Source of the DNA: Comamonadaceae bacterium
GTDB lineage: Bacteria; Pseudomonadota; Gammaproteobacteria; Burkholderiales; Rhodocyclaceae
NCBI GenBank assembly: GCA_029255645.1
Contig: JANLJE010000003.1
Coordinates: 45,963 to 109,962 of the forward strand
Reading direction: 5' to 3'
DNA: 64,000 nt
Below are positions 27,128-37,979 of this stretch, one piece after another. How positions within the stretch are numbered: the first letter of the stretch is position 1; each line of letters starts with the position of its first letter. Made by a program: the position numbers and the translations under genes. The notes beneath the pieces were generated by a model. That model had not been told where the DNA came from. It was given only the letters and a program-made list of their open reading frames with translations, and ran no database searches.

Positions 27128-28116
27128 GCGAAGATCGCGTCCACGAAGTCCCGCGCCACGAAGGGGCGCAGGTCGTCGATGCCTTCGCCGACGCCGATGA
27201 AGCGGATCGGCTTCGGGCACTGGCGGGCGATGGCGGCAATCACGCCGCCCTTGGCGGTGCCGTCGAGCTTGGTCAGCACCAGGCCGGTGATGTGGATGGA
27301 CTTGTCGAAGGCCTTGACCTGGGCGAGGGCGTTCTGGCCGATGTTGGCATCGAGCACCAGCAGCACCTCGTGCGGGCCGCTCGGGTCGGCCTTCTGGATC
27401 ACCCGGCGCACCTTGGCGATTTCTTCCATCAGGTGCAGCTGGGTGGGCAGGCGGCCGGCGGTGTCGGCCAGGACGATGTCGATGCCGCGGGCCCGGGCGG
27501 CGCTGATGGCATCAAACACCACGGCCGCCGGGTCGCCGCCGTCCTGGGCGATCACGGTGACGTGGTTGCGTTCGCCCCAGATCACCAGTTGTTCCCGGGC
27601 AGCGGCGCGGAAGGTGTCGCCGGCGGCCAGCAGCACGCTCTTGCCCTGGTTCTGGAAGTACTTCGCCAGTTTGCCGATGGAGGTGGTCTTGCCGGCCCCG
27701 TTCACCCCGGCAATCATGATGATGTAGGGCTGTTGCCCCTCGATCTTCAGGGGCTGCTCCAGGGGCGTCAGCAATTCGGTCAGTGCATCGGAAAGGGCGG
27801 CCTGGATTGCTTCCGGCGTGTCCAGCGCGTCCTTCCTGGCGCGGGATTTGAGGGCATCGAGCAGGTGCTGGGTCGCCTCCACGCCCACGTCGCTGGTGAG
27901 CAGCAGGGTTTCCAGCTCCTCCAGCAGCTCCTCGTCCACCTTGCCGCGGGAGAAGATGGACTTGAGCTTGCCGCCCAGCTGGGCCCGGGTCTTGGCCAGG
28001 CCGCCAAACAGGCGCTCCCGCCAGGAGAGGGATTTTTCGAGGGGTTCGGTCGTGGCCGCATCCTGTGCAGATCCGGTCGTTGCATCGCCGCCTTTTTTCT
28101 TCAGGAAACCGAACAT
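27124..28116 (-). CDS. ftsY: Signal recognition particle receptor FtsY
   Basis: 330 residues. A short charged N-terminus and the SRP54 N domain (ELLEELETLLLTSDVGVEATQHLL) precede the NG GTPase domain, with G1 GVNGAGKTTSIGKLA, DTFRAAAREQL, DTAGRLPTQ and TKLDGTAKGG. It docks ribosome-SRP complexes at the inner membrane. The acidic A domain is short compared with E. coli FtsY, as is common outside enterobacteria. I start at ATG 28116 because the upstream 650 residues of the ORF are antisense to the M16 genes. Confidence 0.97.
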   Translation of the reverse strand: MFGFLKKKGGDATTGSAQDAATTEPLEKSLSWRERLFGGLAKTRAQLGGKLKSIFSRGKVDEELLEELETLLLTSDVGVEATQHLLDALKSRARKDALDTPEAIQAALSDALTELLTPLEQPLKIEGQQPYIIMIAGVNGAGKTTSIGKLAKYFQNQGKSVLLAAGDTFRAAAREQLVIWGERNHVTVIAQDGGDPAAVVFDAISAARARGIDIVLADTAGRLPTQLHLMEEIAKVRRVIQKADPSGPHEVLLVLDANIGQNALAQVKAFDKSIHITGLVLTKLDGTAKGGVIAAIARQCPKPIRFIGVGEGIDDLRPFVARDFVDAIFA

Positions 28117-28236
28117 GGAACGTTGTCTTTTCAGGTGGTGTCGTAGGAAAGTTGTCACGCTTGGGCTGACAGCCCGGCGACTTGCCATTAAGATGCCGCC
28201 GGAGTCGCAAATTCTAACAGAAAGCCCTGATTTCCC

Positions 28237-29601
28237 ATGCGAAAACACGGAGTCGCCCTGCTTTTGAGCGGCCTGGTCCTGGCGCTGCCGGTCCTTGCCA
28301 ATCCTTATGAAACCACATTGAAGAACGGCCTGAAGGTGGTGGTCAAGGAAGACCACCGCGCCCCGGTGGTGGCCCACATGGTCTGGTACCGGGTAGGCAG
28401 CATGGACGAGGTGGATGGTACCTCCGGCGTGGCCCACCTGCTCGAACACATGATGTTCAAGGGCACCCCCAGGGTGGGGCCGGGCGAGTTCAGCAAGCGG
28501 GTCGCCGCCGCCGGCGGGCAGGACAACGCCTTCACCAGCCGCGACTACACGGCCTACTTCCAGCAGATTCCCAAGGAAAAGCTGGGGGACATGATGGCCC
28601 TGGAGGCCGACCGGATGCGCCACCTGAACGTGGCTCCCAAGGAATTCGCCCAGGAAATCAAGGTGGTGATGGAGGAGCGGCGGCTGCGCACCGAGGACAA
28701 TCCCCAGGCCCTGCTGTTCGAGCAGGCCAATGCGGTAGCCCTCCAGGCCCACCCTTACCGGCGCCCCATCATCGGCTGGATGAATGATCTGGAAAACATG
28801 ACGGCCGCCGATGCCAGGGCCTGGTACGACCAGTGGTATGTGCCCAACAACGCCACCTTGGTGGTGAGCGGCGACGTGGATCACCAGCAGGTGTTCAAGC
28901 TGGCCCGCCAGCATTACGGCCCGCTCAAGCCCCGCGCCCTGCCGGTCCGCAAACCCCGGGCCGAGCCGGAGCAAACAGGCATCCGGCGCCTGATAACCAA
29001 GGGGCCGGCAGAACTGCCGCTGCTGTTGCTGGGCTGGAAAGCCCCCAGGGTGGAGCGGGTGGATGGCCCGGTAGAGCCCTTTGCCCTGGAGATGCTGGCG
29101 GCGATCCTCGATGGTCATGACGCGGCCCGGCTTTCCAGAAGCCTGGTGCGGGAGCAGCGTATCGCCACCAGCGTCGGCGTGGATTACGACGCCCTGGGGC
29201 GGGGGCCGGCCCTGTTCTACCTCTATGCCAGCCCGGCCGGGGGGCACAGCCCCGAGGCTCTGGAAAAGGCCCTGCGCGCCGAGGTGGAGCGCATCGCCCG
29301 GGAGGGCGTGGATGAGGCCGAGCTGAAGCGGGCCAAGGCCCAGCTCATCGCCGGCCAGATCTACAAGCTCGATTCCGTCTTTGGCCAGGCCATGGAGATC
29401 GGTTCCATGGAGGCGGTCGGGTTGGGGCATCAGGACATCGCCGCGCTCCAGGCCCGGCTCGAAGCCGTGACGGCGGAGCAGGTCCAGGCCGCCGCCCGCC
29501 GCTGGTTTGGCGATGACAGCCTCACTGTCGGCCTGCTCGAACCCCTGCCCGCCGCCGCCAAGCCCCCGGTCGCCACCCCTGGCGCGGGGCACCATCATTG
29601 A
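28237..29601 (+). CDS. M16 family zinc metallopeptidase (catalytic subunit)
   Basis: 454 residues with a signal peptide (MRKHGVALLLSGLVLALPVLA). The inverted zinc motif HxxEH is intact in GVAHLLEHMMFKGTP, with the distal Glu expected in the EERRLRTEDNP region. Such periplasmic pitrilysin-like proteases work as pairs of an active and an inactive subunit; the next gene provides the latter. It is divergent from ftsY, an arrangement seen in many betaproteobacteria. The tail ends GAGHHH. The natural substrates are unknown. Confidence 0.93.
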   Translation: MRKHGVALLLSGLVLALPVLANPYETTLKNGLKVVVKEDHRAPVVAHMVWYRVGSMDEVDGTSGVAHLLEHMMFKGTPRVGPGEFSKRVAAAGGQDNAFTSRDYTAYFQQIPKEKLGDMMALEADRMRHLNVAPKEFAQEIKVVMEERRLRTEDNPQALLFEQANAVALQAHPYRRPIIGWMNDLENMTAADARAWYDQWYVPNNATLVVSGDVDHQQVFKLARQHYGPLKPRALPVRKPRAEPEQTGIRRLITKGPAELPLLLLGWKAPRVERVDGPVEPFALEMLAAILDGHDAARLSRSLVREQRIATSVGVDYDALGRGPALFYLYASPAGGHSPEALEKALRAEVERIAREGVDEAELKRAKAQLIAGQIYKLDSVFGQAMEIGSMEAVGLGHQDIAALQARLEAVTAEQVQAAARRWFGDDSLTVGLLEPLPAAAKPPVATPGAGHHH

Positions 29602-29611
29602 GGATCGATCC

Positions 29612-30897
29612 ATGCTGAAGCGTATTTTCTTCCTGGCCCTGCTGGCCCTGGGCGGGACAGTCCAGGCCGGGGTCGCCATCGAACATTGGCAGAGCCCGGT
29701 GGGCACCCGGGTGTATTTCGTGCATAGCCCGGCCCTGCCGATTCTGGACGTGCAACTGGATTTTGCCGCGGGCAGCATGTTTGATCCTCCCGGCAAGGAA
29801 GGGCTGGCCGGCCTCACCCATGGCCTGCTCGACCTGGGGGCCGGCGAGCTGGACGAGACCGACATCAGCAACCGCATGGCCGATGTGGGCGCCAGCCTGG
29901 GCGGCAGCCTGGACAAGGACCGGGCCAGTCTCAGCCTGCGTACCCTGTCCCGGCCGGACAGGCGTGAAGCGGCCCTGGCCGTGCTGGAACAGGTGCTGCG
30001 CCAGCCCCGTTTCGAGGCGGCGATCCTGGCGCGCGAGCAGGGCCGCAGCATCGCTGCGCTCAAGGACGCCCTGACCCGGCCCGACACCCAGGCCAGCCGC
30101 GCCTTCTGGGCCGCCCTCTATCCGGCGCATCCCTATGGTCGCCTGAGCACGCCGGAGTCCCTGGCGGCTGTCCGTCAGCCCGATCTGCGCGAATTCTGGC
30201 GCAAACACTACAACGCCGCCAACGCCACCCTGACCCTGGTGGGTGATATTTCCCGGGCCGAGGCCGAGGCCCTGGCCCAGCGCCTCAGCGCCGCCCTGCC
30301 ATCGGGCGAGCCCGTCGCCCTGCCCGCGCCTCCCGTCGCAGCCAATGGGCAGCGGCTGGAGCTGGCCTACCCGGCCAGTCAGGCCCACATCCTCGTGGGC
30401 ATGCCCAGCGTGGTCCGGGGCGACCCGGATTTCTTCCCCTTGCTGGTGGGCAACTACACGCTCGGGGGCGGCGGCTTCGTTTCCCGCTTGATGCAGGAGG
30501 TGCGGGAAAAGCGGGGTTTTGCCTACAGCGTCTACAGCTACTTCGCCCCCATGCGCCAGGCAGGCCCCTTCCAGATCGGCCTGCAGACCAAGAAGGAGCA
30601 GGCGGAGGAGGCGCTCACCGTGGTCCGCCAGGTGCTGACCGGCTTCCTGGCCGAGGGCCCCACGCCTGCCGAACTCGAAGCGGCCAAGGCCAATCTGATC
30701 GGCAGCTTTCCCCTGCGCCTGGACAGCAACCGCAAGATCCTCGATCACGTCGCCATGATCGGCTTTTATGGCCTGCCCCTCGACTACCTCGATACCTATC
30801 AGGCCCGGGTTCGGGCCGTCAGCGCCGCAGACATCCGCCGCGCCTTCGCCCGCCATGTGCAGCCGGAGCAGCTCGTCACCGTGACGGTGGCGGCCGG

Positions 30898-30901
<4 letters not shown>
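29612..30901 (+). CDS. M16 family peptidase-like protein (non-catalytic subunit)
   Basis: 429 residues with a signal peptide (MLKRIFFLALLALGGTVQA). It has the M16 fold, but the position of HxxEH reads LTHGLLDLGAG, so it lacks the zinc ligands and is not expected to cleave on its own. The C-terminal Arg/Tyr substrate element is kept (REKRGFAYSVYSYF), as in non-catalytic partner subunits. It starts 10 bp after the catalytic subunit with GAGGA upstream, and its stop overlaps rsmD. The two products probably form one periplasmic heterodimer. Confidence 0.92.
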
Positions 30902-31934
<1,033 letters not shown>

Positions 31935-31940
31935 TTTTGA

Positions 31941-32274
<334 letters not shown>

Positions 32275-32282
32275 GCCTCTGT

Positions 32283-32323
32283 GCCACAAAAAACCCCGCG
32301 TCTCCGGCGGGGTTTTTTGTGGC
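32283..32323. terminator. Bidirectional terminator between ferredoxin and ccmI
   Basis: gccacaaaaaaccccgc and gcggggttttttgtggc form a perfect 17 bp inverted repeat with a 7 nt loop. The GC core flanked by A6/T6 tracts makes it a rho-independent terminator on both strands, serving the converging ferredoxin and ccm operons. Confidence 0.95.
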
Positions 32324-32376
32324 ATCCGGCAAGCTTTCGCCGCGTGCCCAAGCCCGTGCGGGGCCACGGGTCCGGC

Positions 32377-32441
32377 TCAGGGCTTACCGGGCTCTCCGGG
32401 CTTTCAGGGAGCTTTCAGGGCTTACCAGGCTCTCCGGGCTT
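32377..32441 (-). repeat. 27 bp duplication of the ccmI 3' end including its stop
   Basis: The last 27 bp of ccmI (encoding KPGEPGKP and the TGA, 32415-32441) are repeated with one mismatch at 32377-32403, just beyond the stop. The second copy would encode the same octapeptide and stop, but is not in the reading frame's open part. Confidence 0.9.
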
Positions 32442-33302
32442 AGTGGGTGGGGCTTTCTTTTTGCTGCGAATCTTCTCGATGTTGGCAACCAGCAGCGTGT
32501 GCAGTTCGCTGCCTGGCTCGACCTGGGGCAGCACTTTTTCCCAGTAATCGGCGGCCCTGGTTTTGTCGCCGGCCTCCAGCGCGGCGGCGCCGGCCAGGAG
32601 CAGGGCCTGGCCGTATTCCGGATTCAGCTTCAAGGCCTGCTGGAGCAGCTCGCTGGGCTTGCCTTTGAAACCCTTGCCGGAGGACAGGGCCAGGGTTTCG
32701 GCGTAATCGGTCAGCAGGGCGGCATCCGTGGCCACCCGCTTGCCGGCCTTGGCATAGGCCTGGGCGGCGTCTTCCAGGCGGCCCATGACCTTGTAGGAGC
32801 GGGCCAGCATCACCCAGCCCTGTTCGTCGTCCGGATTTTCCGCCAGGCGAGCGGCCAGTCTGGCCACCATGGCTTCGATCTGCTCCGGGGTCATGGCGGG
32901 TGCCTGCGGCTGGGCCTGGCGCATGGCGGGGTCCAGGGCGGCGGGGGTGCCCAGCAGGGCATAACCGGCAACAGCCGCAACGGTCAGCCCCAGCAGCAAG
33001 GCGACGGCCAGCGCTGTGCTGGGCGTGTCGCGGGCCTGGGCCGGGCTGGCATCGGCCTGGGCGGTTTCTTCGAGAATGCGTTGCTTCAGTTCATCCCGGG
33101 CCTGGGTGAAATCGGCCCCGGAAAGATCGCCTTCCTGTCGTTCCTGTTCCAGTTCGGCGAGTTGGTCGCGCAGGATGGCCTGGTTGGTTTCCCGTTGCGC
33201 AACCTGGGTCGGCGCGCGGGATCCCGACCGCAGCAGGGGCGGCAGCAGGAACAGGGCGGTGGCGGTCAGGAGCGCCAGAGCGGCGAGGAGGAATATCGTC
33301 AT
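32415..33302 (-). CDS. ccmI: Cytochrome c maturation protein CcmI
   Basis: 295 residues. Two membrane helices (residues 3-23 and about 97-117) flank a cytosolic coiled coil (LAELEQERQEGDLSGADF). The periplasmic C-terminal half contains TPR-like repeats (DDEQGWVMLARSYKVMGRLEDAAQAYAKA). CcmI binds apocytochrome c and hands it to the CcmF/H ligase. It is the last gene of the ccm operon and overlaps ccmH by 4 bp. Its C-terminal KPGEPGKP is a repeat-derived tail. Confidence 0.95.
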   Translation of the reverse strand: MTIFLLAALALLTATALFLLPPLLRSGSRAPTQVAQRETNQAILRDQLAELEQERQEGDLSGADFTQARDELKQRILEETAQADASPAQARDTPSTALAVALLLGLTVAAVAGYALLGTPAALDPAMRQAQPQAPAMTPEQIEAMVARLAARLAENPDDEQGWVMLARSYKVMGRLEDAAQAYAKAGKRVATDAALLTDYAETLALSSGKGFKGKPSELLQQALKLNPEYGQALLLAGAAALEAGDKTRAADYWEKVLPQVEPGSELHTLLVANIEKIRSKKKAPPTKPGEPGKP

Positions 33303-33829
33303 GGCTGGAGATCTTTGCCTTGAAAGGGGCCTTGGAGGGGGCTGTCGGCGGGGTCGGGCTCCGTCAGCAGGGCGTCGGCCCGGCGGGCTTCCTCTCCGGA
33401 AAGCGGTCGGGCGGCCTGCAGCACCCGGTTGCGGCGGCGCAGGTAGAACTGCAGGGCGCCGATGCCCAGCACCAGAAATATCAGGGGACCGCCCCAGAGC
33501 AGCAGCGTCGTCGCCTTGAACGGCGGGCGGTAGAGCACGAAATCGCCGTAACGGGCGACCATGAAGTCGATGATCTGTTGGTCCGACTGGCCCGCCTGGA
33601 TCATGCCCCGGATTTCCCGGCGCAGGTCCTTGGCCAGATCGGCGTTGGAACTGGCAATGGTTTCGTTCTGGCAGACCAGGCAGCGCAGTTCGGCGGAGAT
33701 GGCCTGCAGGCGTTGTTCTGTCACCGGGTCGTCGGACAGGGGGCGGGCCTCTTCGGCCAGGCCCAGCTGGCAGGCCAGGGCCAGGCCGAGGGCGGCAAGG
33801 AAGCGGCTGAAATAAAGACGGGCGCTCAT
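33299..33829 (-). CDS. ccmH: Cytochrome c maturation thiol-reductase CcmH
   Basis: 176 residues with a signal peptide (ending around LGLAEEA). The periplasmic CcmH domain has the redox motif LRCLVCQN (Cys50, Cys53). A C-terminal membrane helix follows (TLLLWGGPLIFLVLGIGALQFYL). CcmH keeps apocytochrome CxxCH thiols reduced for heme ligation. It overlaps ccmG and ccmI by ATGA junctions. The form is the short CcmH, with the TPR part in a separate ccmI gene. Confidence 0.96.
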   Translation of the reverse strand: MSARLYFSRFLAALGLALACQLGLAEEARPLSDDPVTEQRLQAISAELRCLVCQNETIASSNADLAKDLRREIRGMIQAGQSDQQIIDFMVARYGDFVLYRPPFKATTLLLWGGPLIFLVLGIGALQFYLRRRNRVLQAARPLSGEEARRADALLTEPDPADSPLQGPFQGKDLQP

Positions 33830-34416
33830 TGGTTCAGCTCCGCGATCAGGGGCAGGATCTTCTTTTCCAGCACCTCGGGGGTGAGGGGGCCGATCTGCTT
33901 GAAACGGATGATGCCGGCCTTGTCGATCACATAGGTTTCCGGCACCCCGTAAACCCCGTAATCGATCCCCACCCGGCCATCGAGATCAAGCACCGTCAGG
34001 GTGTAGGGGTCGCCATGGTCGTTCAGCCACTGAGTGGCCCGCTCCCGGGCCAGGGCATGTTCCTGCTCCAGGGGCATCTTGCTGCTGTCGAGACTGCCGT
34101 CGCCGCGCACTTCCTTGTAGTTGAGGCCGACAATGGGCGCAACTTGCTGCTTGCCCAGCTGCACCAGGAGCGGGTGTTCCTGGCGGCAGGAGACGCACCA
34201 GGAGGCCCAGACATTGAGCATCCAGACCTTGCCGCGCATCTCTTCTGGAGCGAAGGCCTGGCCTGCGGCGCCCAGCCTGGGCAGTTTGAAGGCCGGAGCG
34301 GGCTTGTCCACCAGCGGCGAGGGCACTTCCCGGGGGTCCAGGTTGAGGCCCACGGCCAGGAGGATCACCAGGGCGGCGAAGGCCACCAGAATCCAGGCAA
34401 ACTTGTTCTTCATCAT
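33826..34416 (-). CDS. ccmG: Thiol:disulfide interchange protein CcmG/DsbE
   Basis: 196 residues. One N-terminal anchor (WILVAFAALVILLAVGL) and a periplasmic thioredoxin-like domain with active site WASWCVSCRQEHP (Cys74, Cys77) and the cis-Pro region GVPETYVID. It relays electrons from CcdA/DsbD to CcmH and apocytochrome c. ATG 34416 overlaps the ccmF stop, which decides the start. Confidence 0.96.
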   Translation of the reverse strand: MMKNKFAWILVAFAALVILLAVGLNLDPREVPSPLVDKPAPAFKLPRLGAAGQAFAPEEMRGKVWMLNVWASWCVSCRQEHPLLVQLGKQQVAPIVGLNYKEVRGDGSLDSSKMPLEQEHALARERATQWLNDHGDPYTLTVLDLDGRVGIDYGVYGVPETYVIDKAGIIRFKQIGPLTPEVLEKKILPLIAELNQ

Positions 34417-36404
34417 GGCGCTTCTCCTGCGGGGCGGTTGGCCGGGTTTCTGCGCCGGCGGCGCGTGCGGTAACGGCGGTCGAGCATGGCGACCAGCCCG
34501 CCCAGGGCCATGATGCCGCAGCCGGCCCAGATCCAGTCCACGAAGGGTTTGTAATAGACTCGCACCGCCCACTCGGCTTCGGGCTTGTCCCGGTCGATCG
34601 GCTCGCCCAGGGCAACATAGACATCGCGCAGCAGTCCGGCGTCAATGGCGGCCTCGGTCATGGGCATCATGGAAGAGCGGTAATGGCGCTTTTCCGGATG
34701 CAGCCGCTTGTCAAGCCTGCCATCCCGCAGCAATTCCACCTGACCCTGCCAGGCGGTGTAGTTGGGGCCTTCGACCTGCTTTACGCCGAGGAAGCGGAAG
34801 GTGTTGCCGGAGACGGTCACCGTGTCGCCGGGAGCCATCTTCACGTCCTTCTCTTCTTGATAGCCGCCGACCATGGTGATGCCGACCACGAACACGGCGA
34901 CTCCCAGATGGGCCAGGTGCATGCCCCAGAAGTGGCGCGGCTGACGCAGGGCGGCGCTCAGGAAGCTGTCGCTGCCACGGGTGGCCTGCACGCGCTGGAC
35001 AAAATTGATGGCCACGGTGAGTGCCACCCAGGTCGCCAGGAGCAGGCCCAGGCCGACCAGCGGGGTCCAGCTGCCGTACATGAAGGGCAGGGTCACGGCC
35101 ACCACGCCGGCGACGCCCAGGGCCCATTTCAGCAGGCGGGCGATTTCCGGCAGGGAGGCATGCTTCCAGCGGGCAAAGGGGCCGATCCCCATCAGGAACA
35201 CCAGCGGGGCCATGATGGGAACGAACACCGCATTGAAATAAGGCGGGCCGACGGAAATCTTGCCCAGGGCCAGGGCGTCGATCAGCAGCGGGTACAGGGT
35301 GCCCAGCAGCACCGTGCCGGCCGCCACCACCAGCAGCACATTGTTGGTGAGCAGCAGGGATTCCCGGGAAAAGAGGCCGAAGCGGCCGCCCAGGCCCACC
35401 TTGGGGGCGCGCCAGACGAACAGGGCGAGCGACAGGCCGATCACCGTGACCAGGAAGGCCAGGATGAAGATGCCGCGCGTCGGGTCGGTGGCGAAGGCAT
35501 GCACCGAGGTGAGCACCCCGGAGCGGACCAGGAAGGTGCCCAGCAGCGACAAGGAGAAGGCGGAAATGGCGAGCAGCACCGTCCAGTTCTTGAAGCTGCC
35601 GCGCTTTTCCGTCACCGCCAGGGAGTGCAAGAGGGCGGTGCCCACCAGCCAGGGCATGAGGGAGGCGTTTTCCACCGGGTCCCAGAACCACCAGCCACCC
35701 CAGCCCAGTTCGTAATAGGCCCACCAGGAGCCCATGGCGATGCCCAGGGTCAGGAGCACCCAGGCGGCCAGGGTCCAGGGCCGGGACCAGCGCGCCCAGG
35801 CGGCATCGAGCTGGCCGGAGAGCAGGGCGGCGATGGCGAAGGCGTAGGCCACCGAGAAGCCGACGTAGCCCATGTACAGCAGCGGCGGATGAATCACCAG
35901 GCCCGGGTCCTGCAACATCGGGTTCAGGTCCCGGCCTTCGGCCACGCCGGGCAGGACGCGTTCGAAGGGGTTGGAGGTGAGGAGGATGAACAGCAGGAAG
36001 CCGAAGGCCACCAGGCACAGGGTGCCCAGCACCCGGGCCAGCATGGGGGCGGGCAGATTGCGCGAGAATCCGCTCACCAGCAGGGCCCACCAGGTCAGCA
36101 TCAGCATCCACAGCAGCAGCGAACCTTCGTGCCCGCCCCAGACCCCGGCAATGCGGTATTGCAGCGGCAGCAGGGAGTTGGAGTGCTGGGCCACATAGAT
36201 GACCGAGAAATCGTTGGCCACGAAGGCCTGGGTCAGGCAGAGGTAGGCAATCGTCACCAGAAAAGCCATGGCCTGGGCGCCGGGACGGGCCAGGGCAATC
36301 CACGGGCCACGGTTCTGGTGCGCGCCCAGGAGCGTCAGCACGCCGACGGCGAGGGAGACGAGCAGGGCGAGAATGAGGGCGAAATGGCCGAGTTCGGGAA
36401 TCAT
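34413..36404 (-). CDS. ccmF: Heme lyase CcmF
   Basis: 663 residues with about 15 membrane helices. The tryptophan-rich WWD motif is GGWWFWDPVENASLMPWL, and conserved His-containing segments such as LLYMGYVGFSVAYAF are visible. CcmF, with CcmH and CcmI, takes heme from holo-CcmE and attaches it to apocytochrome c in the periplasm. It follows ccmE by 12 bp and overlaps ccmG. Length and order are normal. Confidence 0.97.
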   Translation of the reverse strand: MIPELGHFALILALLVSLAVGVLTLLGAHQNRGPWIALARPGAQAMAFLVTIAYLCLTQAFVANDFSVIYVAQHSNSLLPLQYRIAGVWGGHEGSLLLWMLMLTWWALLVSGFSRNLPAPMLARVLGTLCLVAFGFLLFILLTSNPFERVLPGVAEGRDLNPMLQDPGLVIHPPLLYMGYVGFSVAYAFAIAALLSGQLDAAWARWSRPWTLAAWVLLTLGIAMGSWWAYYELGWGGWWFWDPVENASLMPWLVGTALLHSLAVTEKRGSFKNWTVLLAISAFSLSLLGTFLVRSGVLTSVHAFATDPTRGIFILAFLVTVIGLSLALFVWRAPKVGLGGRFGLFSRESLLLTNNVLLVVAAGTVLLGTLYPLLIDALALGKISVGPPYFNAVFVPIMAPLVFLMGIGPFARWKHASLPEIARLLKWALGVAGVVAVTLPFMYGSWTPLVGLGLLLATWVALTVAINFVQRVQATRGSDSFLSAALRQPRHFWGMHLAHLGVAVFVVGITMVGGYQEEKDVKMAPGDTVTVSGNTFRFLGVKQVEGPNYTAWQGQVELLRDGRLDKRLHPEKRHYRSSMMPMTEAAIDAGLLRDVYVALGEPIDRDKPEAEWAVRVYYKPFVDWIWAGCGIMALGGLVAMLDRRYRTRRRRRNPANRPAGEAP

Positions 36405-36416
36405 GAGGGCTTCCGG

Positions 36417-36950
36417 TTACTTGCCGTAGGGGGCGGGGGCGGGGACGGTGGTCGGGGCCGGGGCCGGGCGGCCGGCCGCCGGGGCGGCGGGGATCACCGT
36501 CCGGGCGTCTGGCTGGCCGCTACCGGCGCGGTGGGCCTTTTCCAGGGCGGCGGCCGCTTCGGGCGGCATGTAGTTTTCATCGTGTTTGGCCAGCACTTCG
36601 CTGGCGGTGAAGATGCCATCCGCGCCCAGCTTGCCCTGGGCGACGACGCCCTTGCCCTCCTGGAACAGGTCGGGGAGGATGCCCTTGTAGCGGACCGGGA
36701 TGTCATGGACCGTGTCGGTGACCACGAAGGTCAGGGTCACTCCGTCCGGCTGGCGGACGAGGGAGCCCTTTTGCACCAGGCCGCCGATGCGGAACGTCCG
36801 GTTGTGGGGCGCCTTGCCTTCCATGACCTCGGTGGGCGAGTAGAAGAACGACAGGTTGTCGTCCAGGGCCTTGAGCACGAAGACGGCGATCAGCGCGAGG
36901 GCGGCGAGGGCGGCGAGGATCAGGGTGATACGCTTGTGGCGGGCTTTCAT
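36417..36950 (-). CDS. ccmE: Heme chaperone CcmE
   Basis: 177 residues. One membrane anchor ([19 protein letters not shown]) and a periplasmic OB-fold. The covalent heme-binding His is His123 in [12 protein letters not shown]. The C-terminal 40 residues are Ala/Pro-rich ([19 protein letters not shown]), longer than in E. coli and probably disordered. It accepts heme at the CcmABCD complex and delivers it to CcmF. It overlaps ccmD by ATGA. Confidence 0.96.
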   Translation of the reverse strand: MKARHKRITLILAALAALALIAVFVLKALDDNLSFFYSPTEVMEGKAPHNRTFRIGGLVQKGSLVRQPDGVTLTFVVTDTVHDIPVRYKGILPDLFQEGKGVVAQGKLGADGIFTASEVLAKHDENYMPPEAAAALEKAHRAGSGQPDARTVIPAAPAAGRPAPAPTTVPAPAPYGK

Positions 36951-37135
36951 GGGGCTTGCTCCAGCCTGGCTTCGGCGCGCAACTGCCGGGCCAGCCGTTC
37001 GCGGACGGCGCGGTGCCGGCGGATCACCAGCCAGGGTTCGAGGATCATGGCGAGGGCGGTGACGCCGAAGGCGCCCCAGACATAGAGGCCGTGGCCGCCC
37101 ATGGCGATGAAGTCGGAAAAGCTGTTCCAGTGCAT
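36947..37135 (-). CDS. ccmD: Heme exporter subunit CcmD
   Basis: 62 residues with one membrane helix ([21 protein letters not shown]) and a basic cytosolic tail, as expected for CcmD. It is needed to release holo-CcmE from CcmABC. The position between ccmC and ccmE supports the assignment. A 93 bp gap separates it from ccmC. Confidence 0.93.
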   Translation of the reverse strand: MHWNSFSDFIAMGGHGLYVWGAFGVTALAMILEPWLVIRRHRAVRERLARQLRAEARLEQAP

Positions 37136-37228
37136 AGTGTTGTTGCCGTTCTCGGTTCGTATCCCTCCAGCCGGGGCTGGGCGATTATCCTGGCTGGCGG
37201 CCGGATACTGTGTAACAAAGCGTGATGG

Positions 37229-37972
37229 CTAGGAGCGGTCCAGCAGCAGTTCCCGCACCCAGTCCGTGTGCCGCTCCCGCTCCAGGATGATGGTGCGCAC
37301 TCGCATCAAGGCCACGGCGACGGCATACATCCACATGGCGAAGGCAGAGAACAACATGCCCCAGAGCATGATCGAAGCCATGGCCGGCGCCCGGGTGAGG
37401 GAGACGGAAGCGCCTTGGTGCAGGGTGTTCCACCACTTCACCGAGAAATAGATGATGGGGATGTTCACCACCCCCACCAGCGCCAGGATCGCCCCGGCCT
37501 TGTCGGAGCGGCGGCTATCGTCGATGGCCCGGGTCAGGGCGATGAAGCCGATGTAGAGGAACAGCAGGATCAGTTCCGAGGTGAGCCGGGCATCCCACAC
37601 CCACCAGGTGCCCCACATCGGCTTGCCCCACAGGGCCCCGGTCCACAGCGAAATGAAGGCAAACAGGGCGCCGGTGGGGGCGAGCGCCTGGGCCATCATG
37701 CCCGACAGGCGGGTATTGAAGGCCAGTCCCATCCCGGCCCAGAAGGCCATCACCAGGTAGATGAACATCGACATCCAGGAGGCGCCCACATGGATGAAGA
37801 TGATGCGGTAGCCCTCGCCCTGCTGAAAATCGGTGGGCGCGACAAAGAAGCTGATCCACAGGCCCGCCAGGGCAAACCCGGCGAACAGGGCCCAGAACCA
37901 GGGAATCAGCTTGCCCGCCAGGGGGTAGAAGGTGGAAGGGGCGGAAAATTTGAACCAGTGAATCATGCGCAT
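37229..37972 (-). CDS. ccmC: Heme transporter/handling protein CcmC
   Basis: 247 residues with six membrane helices. The WWD motif is WGTWWVWDARLTSELIL, flanked by His-containing loops (FIHVGASWMSMF and WWNTLHQGASV). CcmC presents heme to CcmE in the periplasm. An in-frame ATG two codons on is an alternative start. It follows ccmB by 7 bp. Confidence 0.96.
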   Translation of the reverse strand: MRMIHWFKFSAPSTFYPLAGKLIPWFWALFAGFALAGLWISFFVAPTDFQQGEGYRIIFIHVGASWMSMFIYLVMAFWAGMGLAFNTRLSGMMAQALAPTGALFAFISLWTGALWGKPMWGTWWVWDARLTSELILLFLYIGFIALTRAIDDSRRSDKAGAILALVGVVNIPIIYFSVKWWNTLHQGASVSLTRAPAMASIMLWGMLFSAFAMWMYAVAVALMRVRTIILERERHTDWVRELLLDRS

Positions 37973-37979
37973 CGGGATT

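Noticed and set aside
34683-37085. 800-residue plus-strand ORF opposite ccmF/ccmE
   Set aside because: Antisense shadow rich in Gln/Gly/His; ccmF and ccmE are certain.
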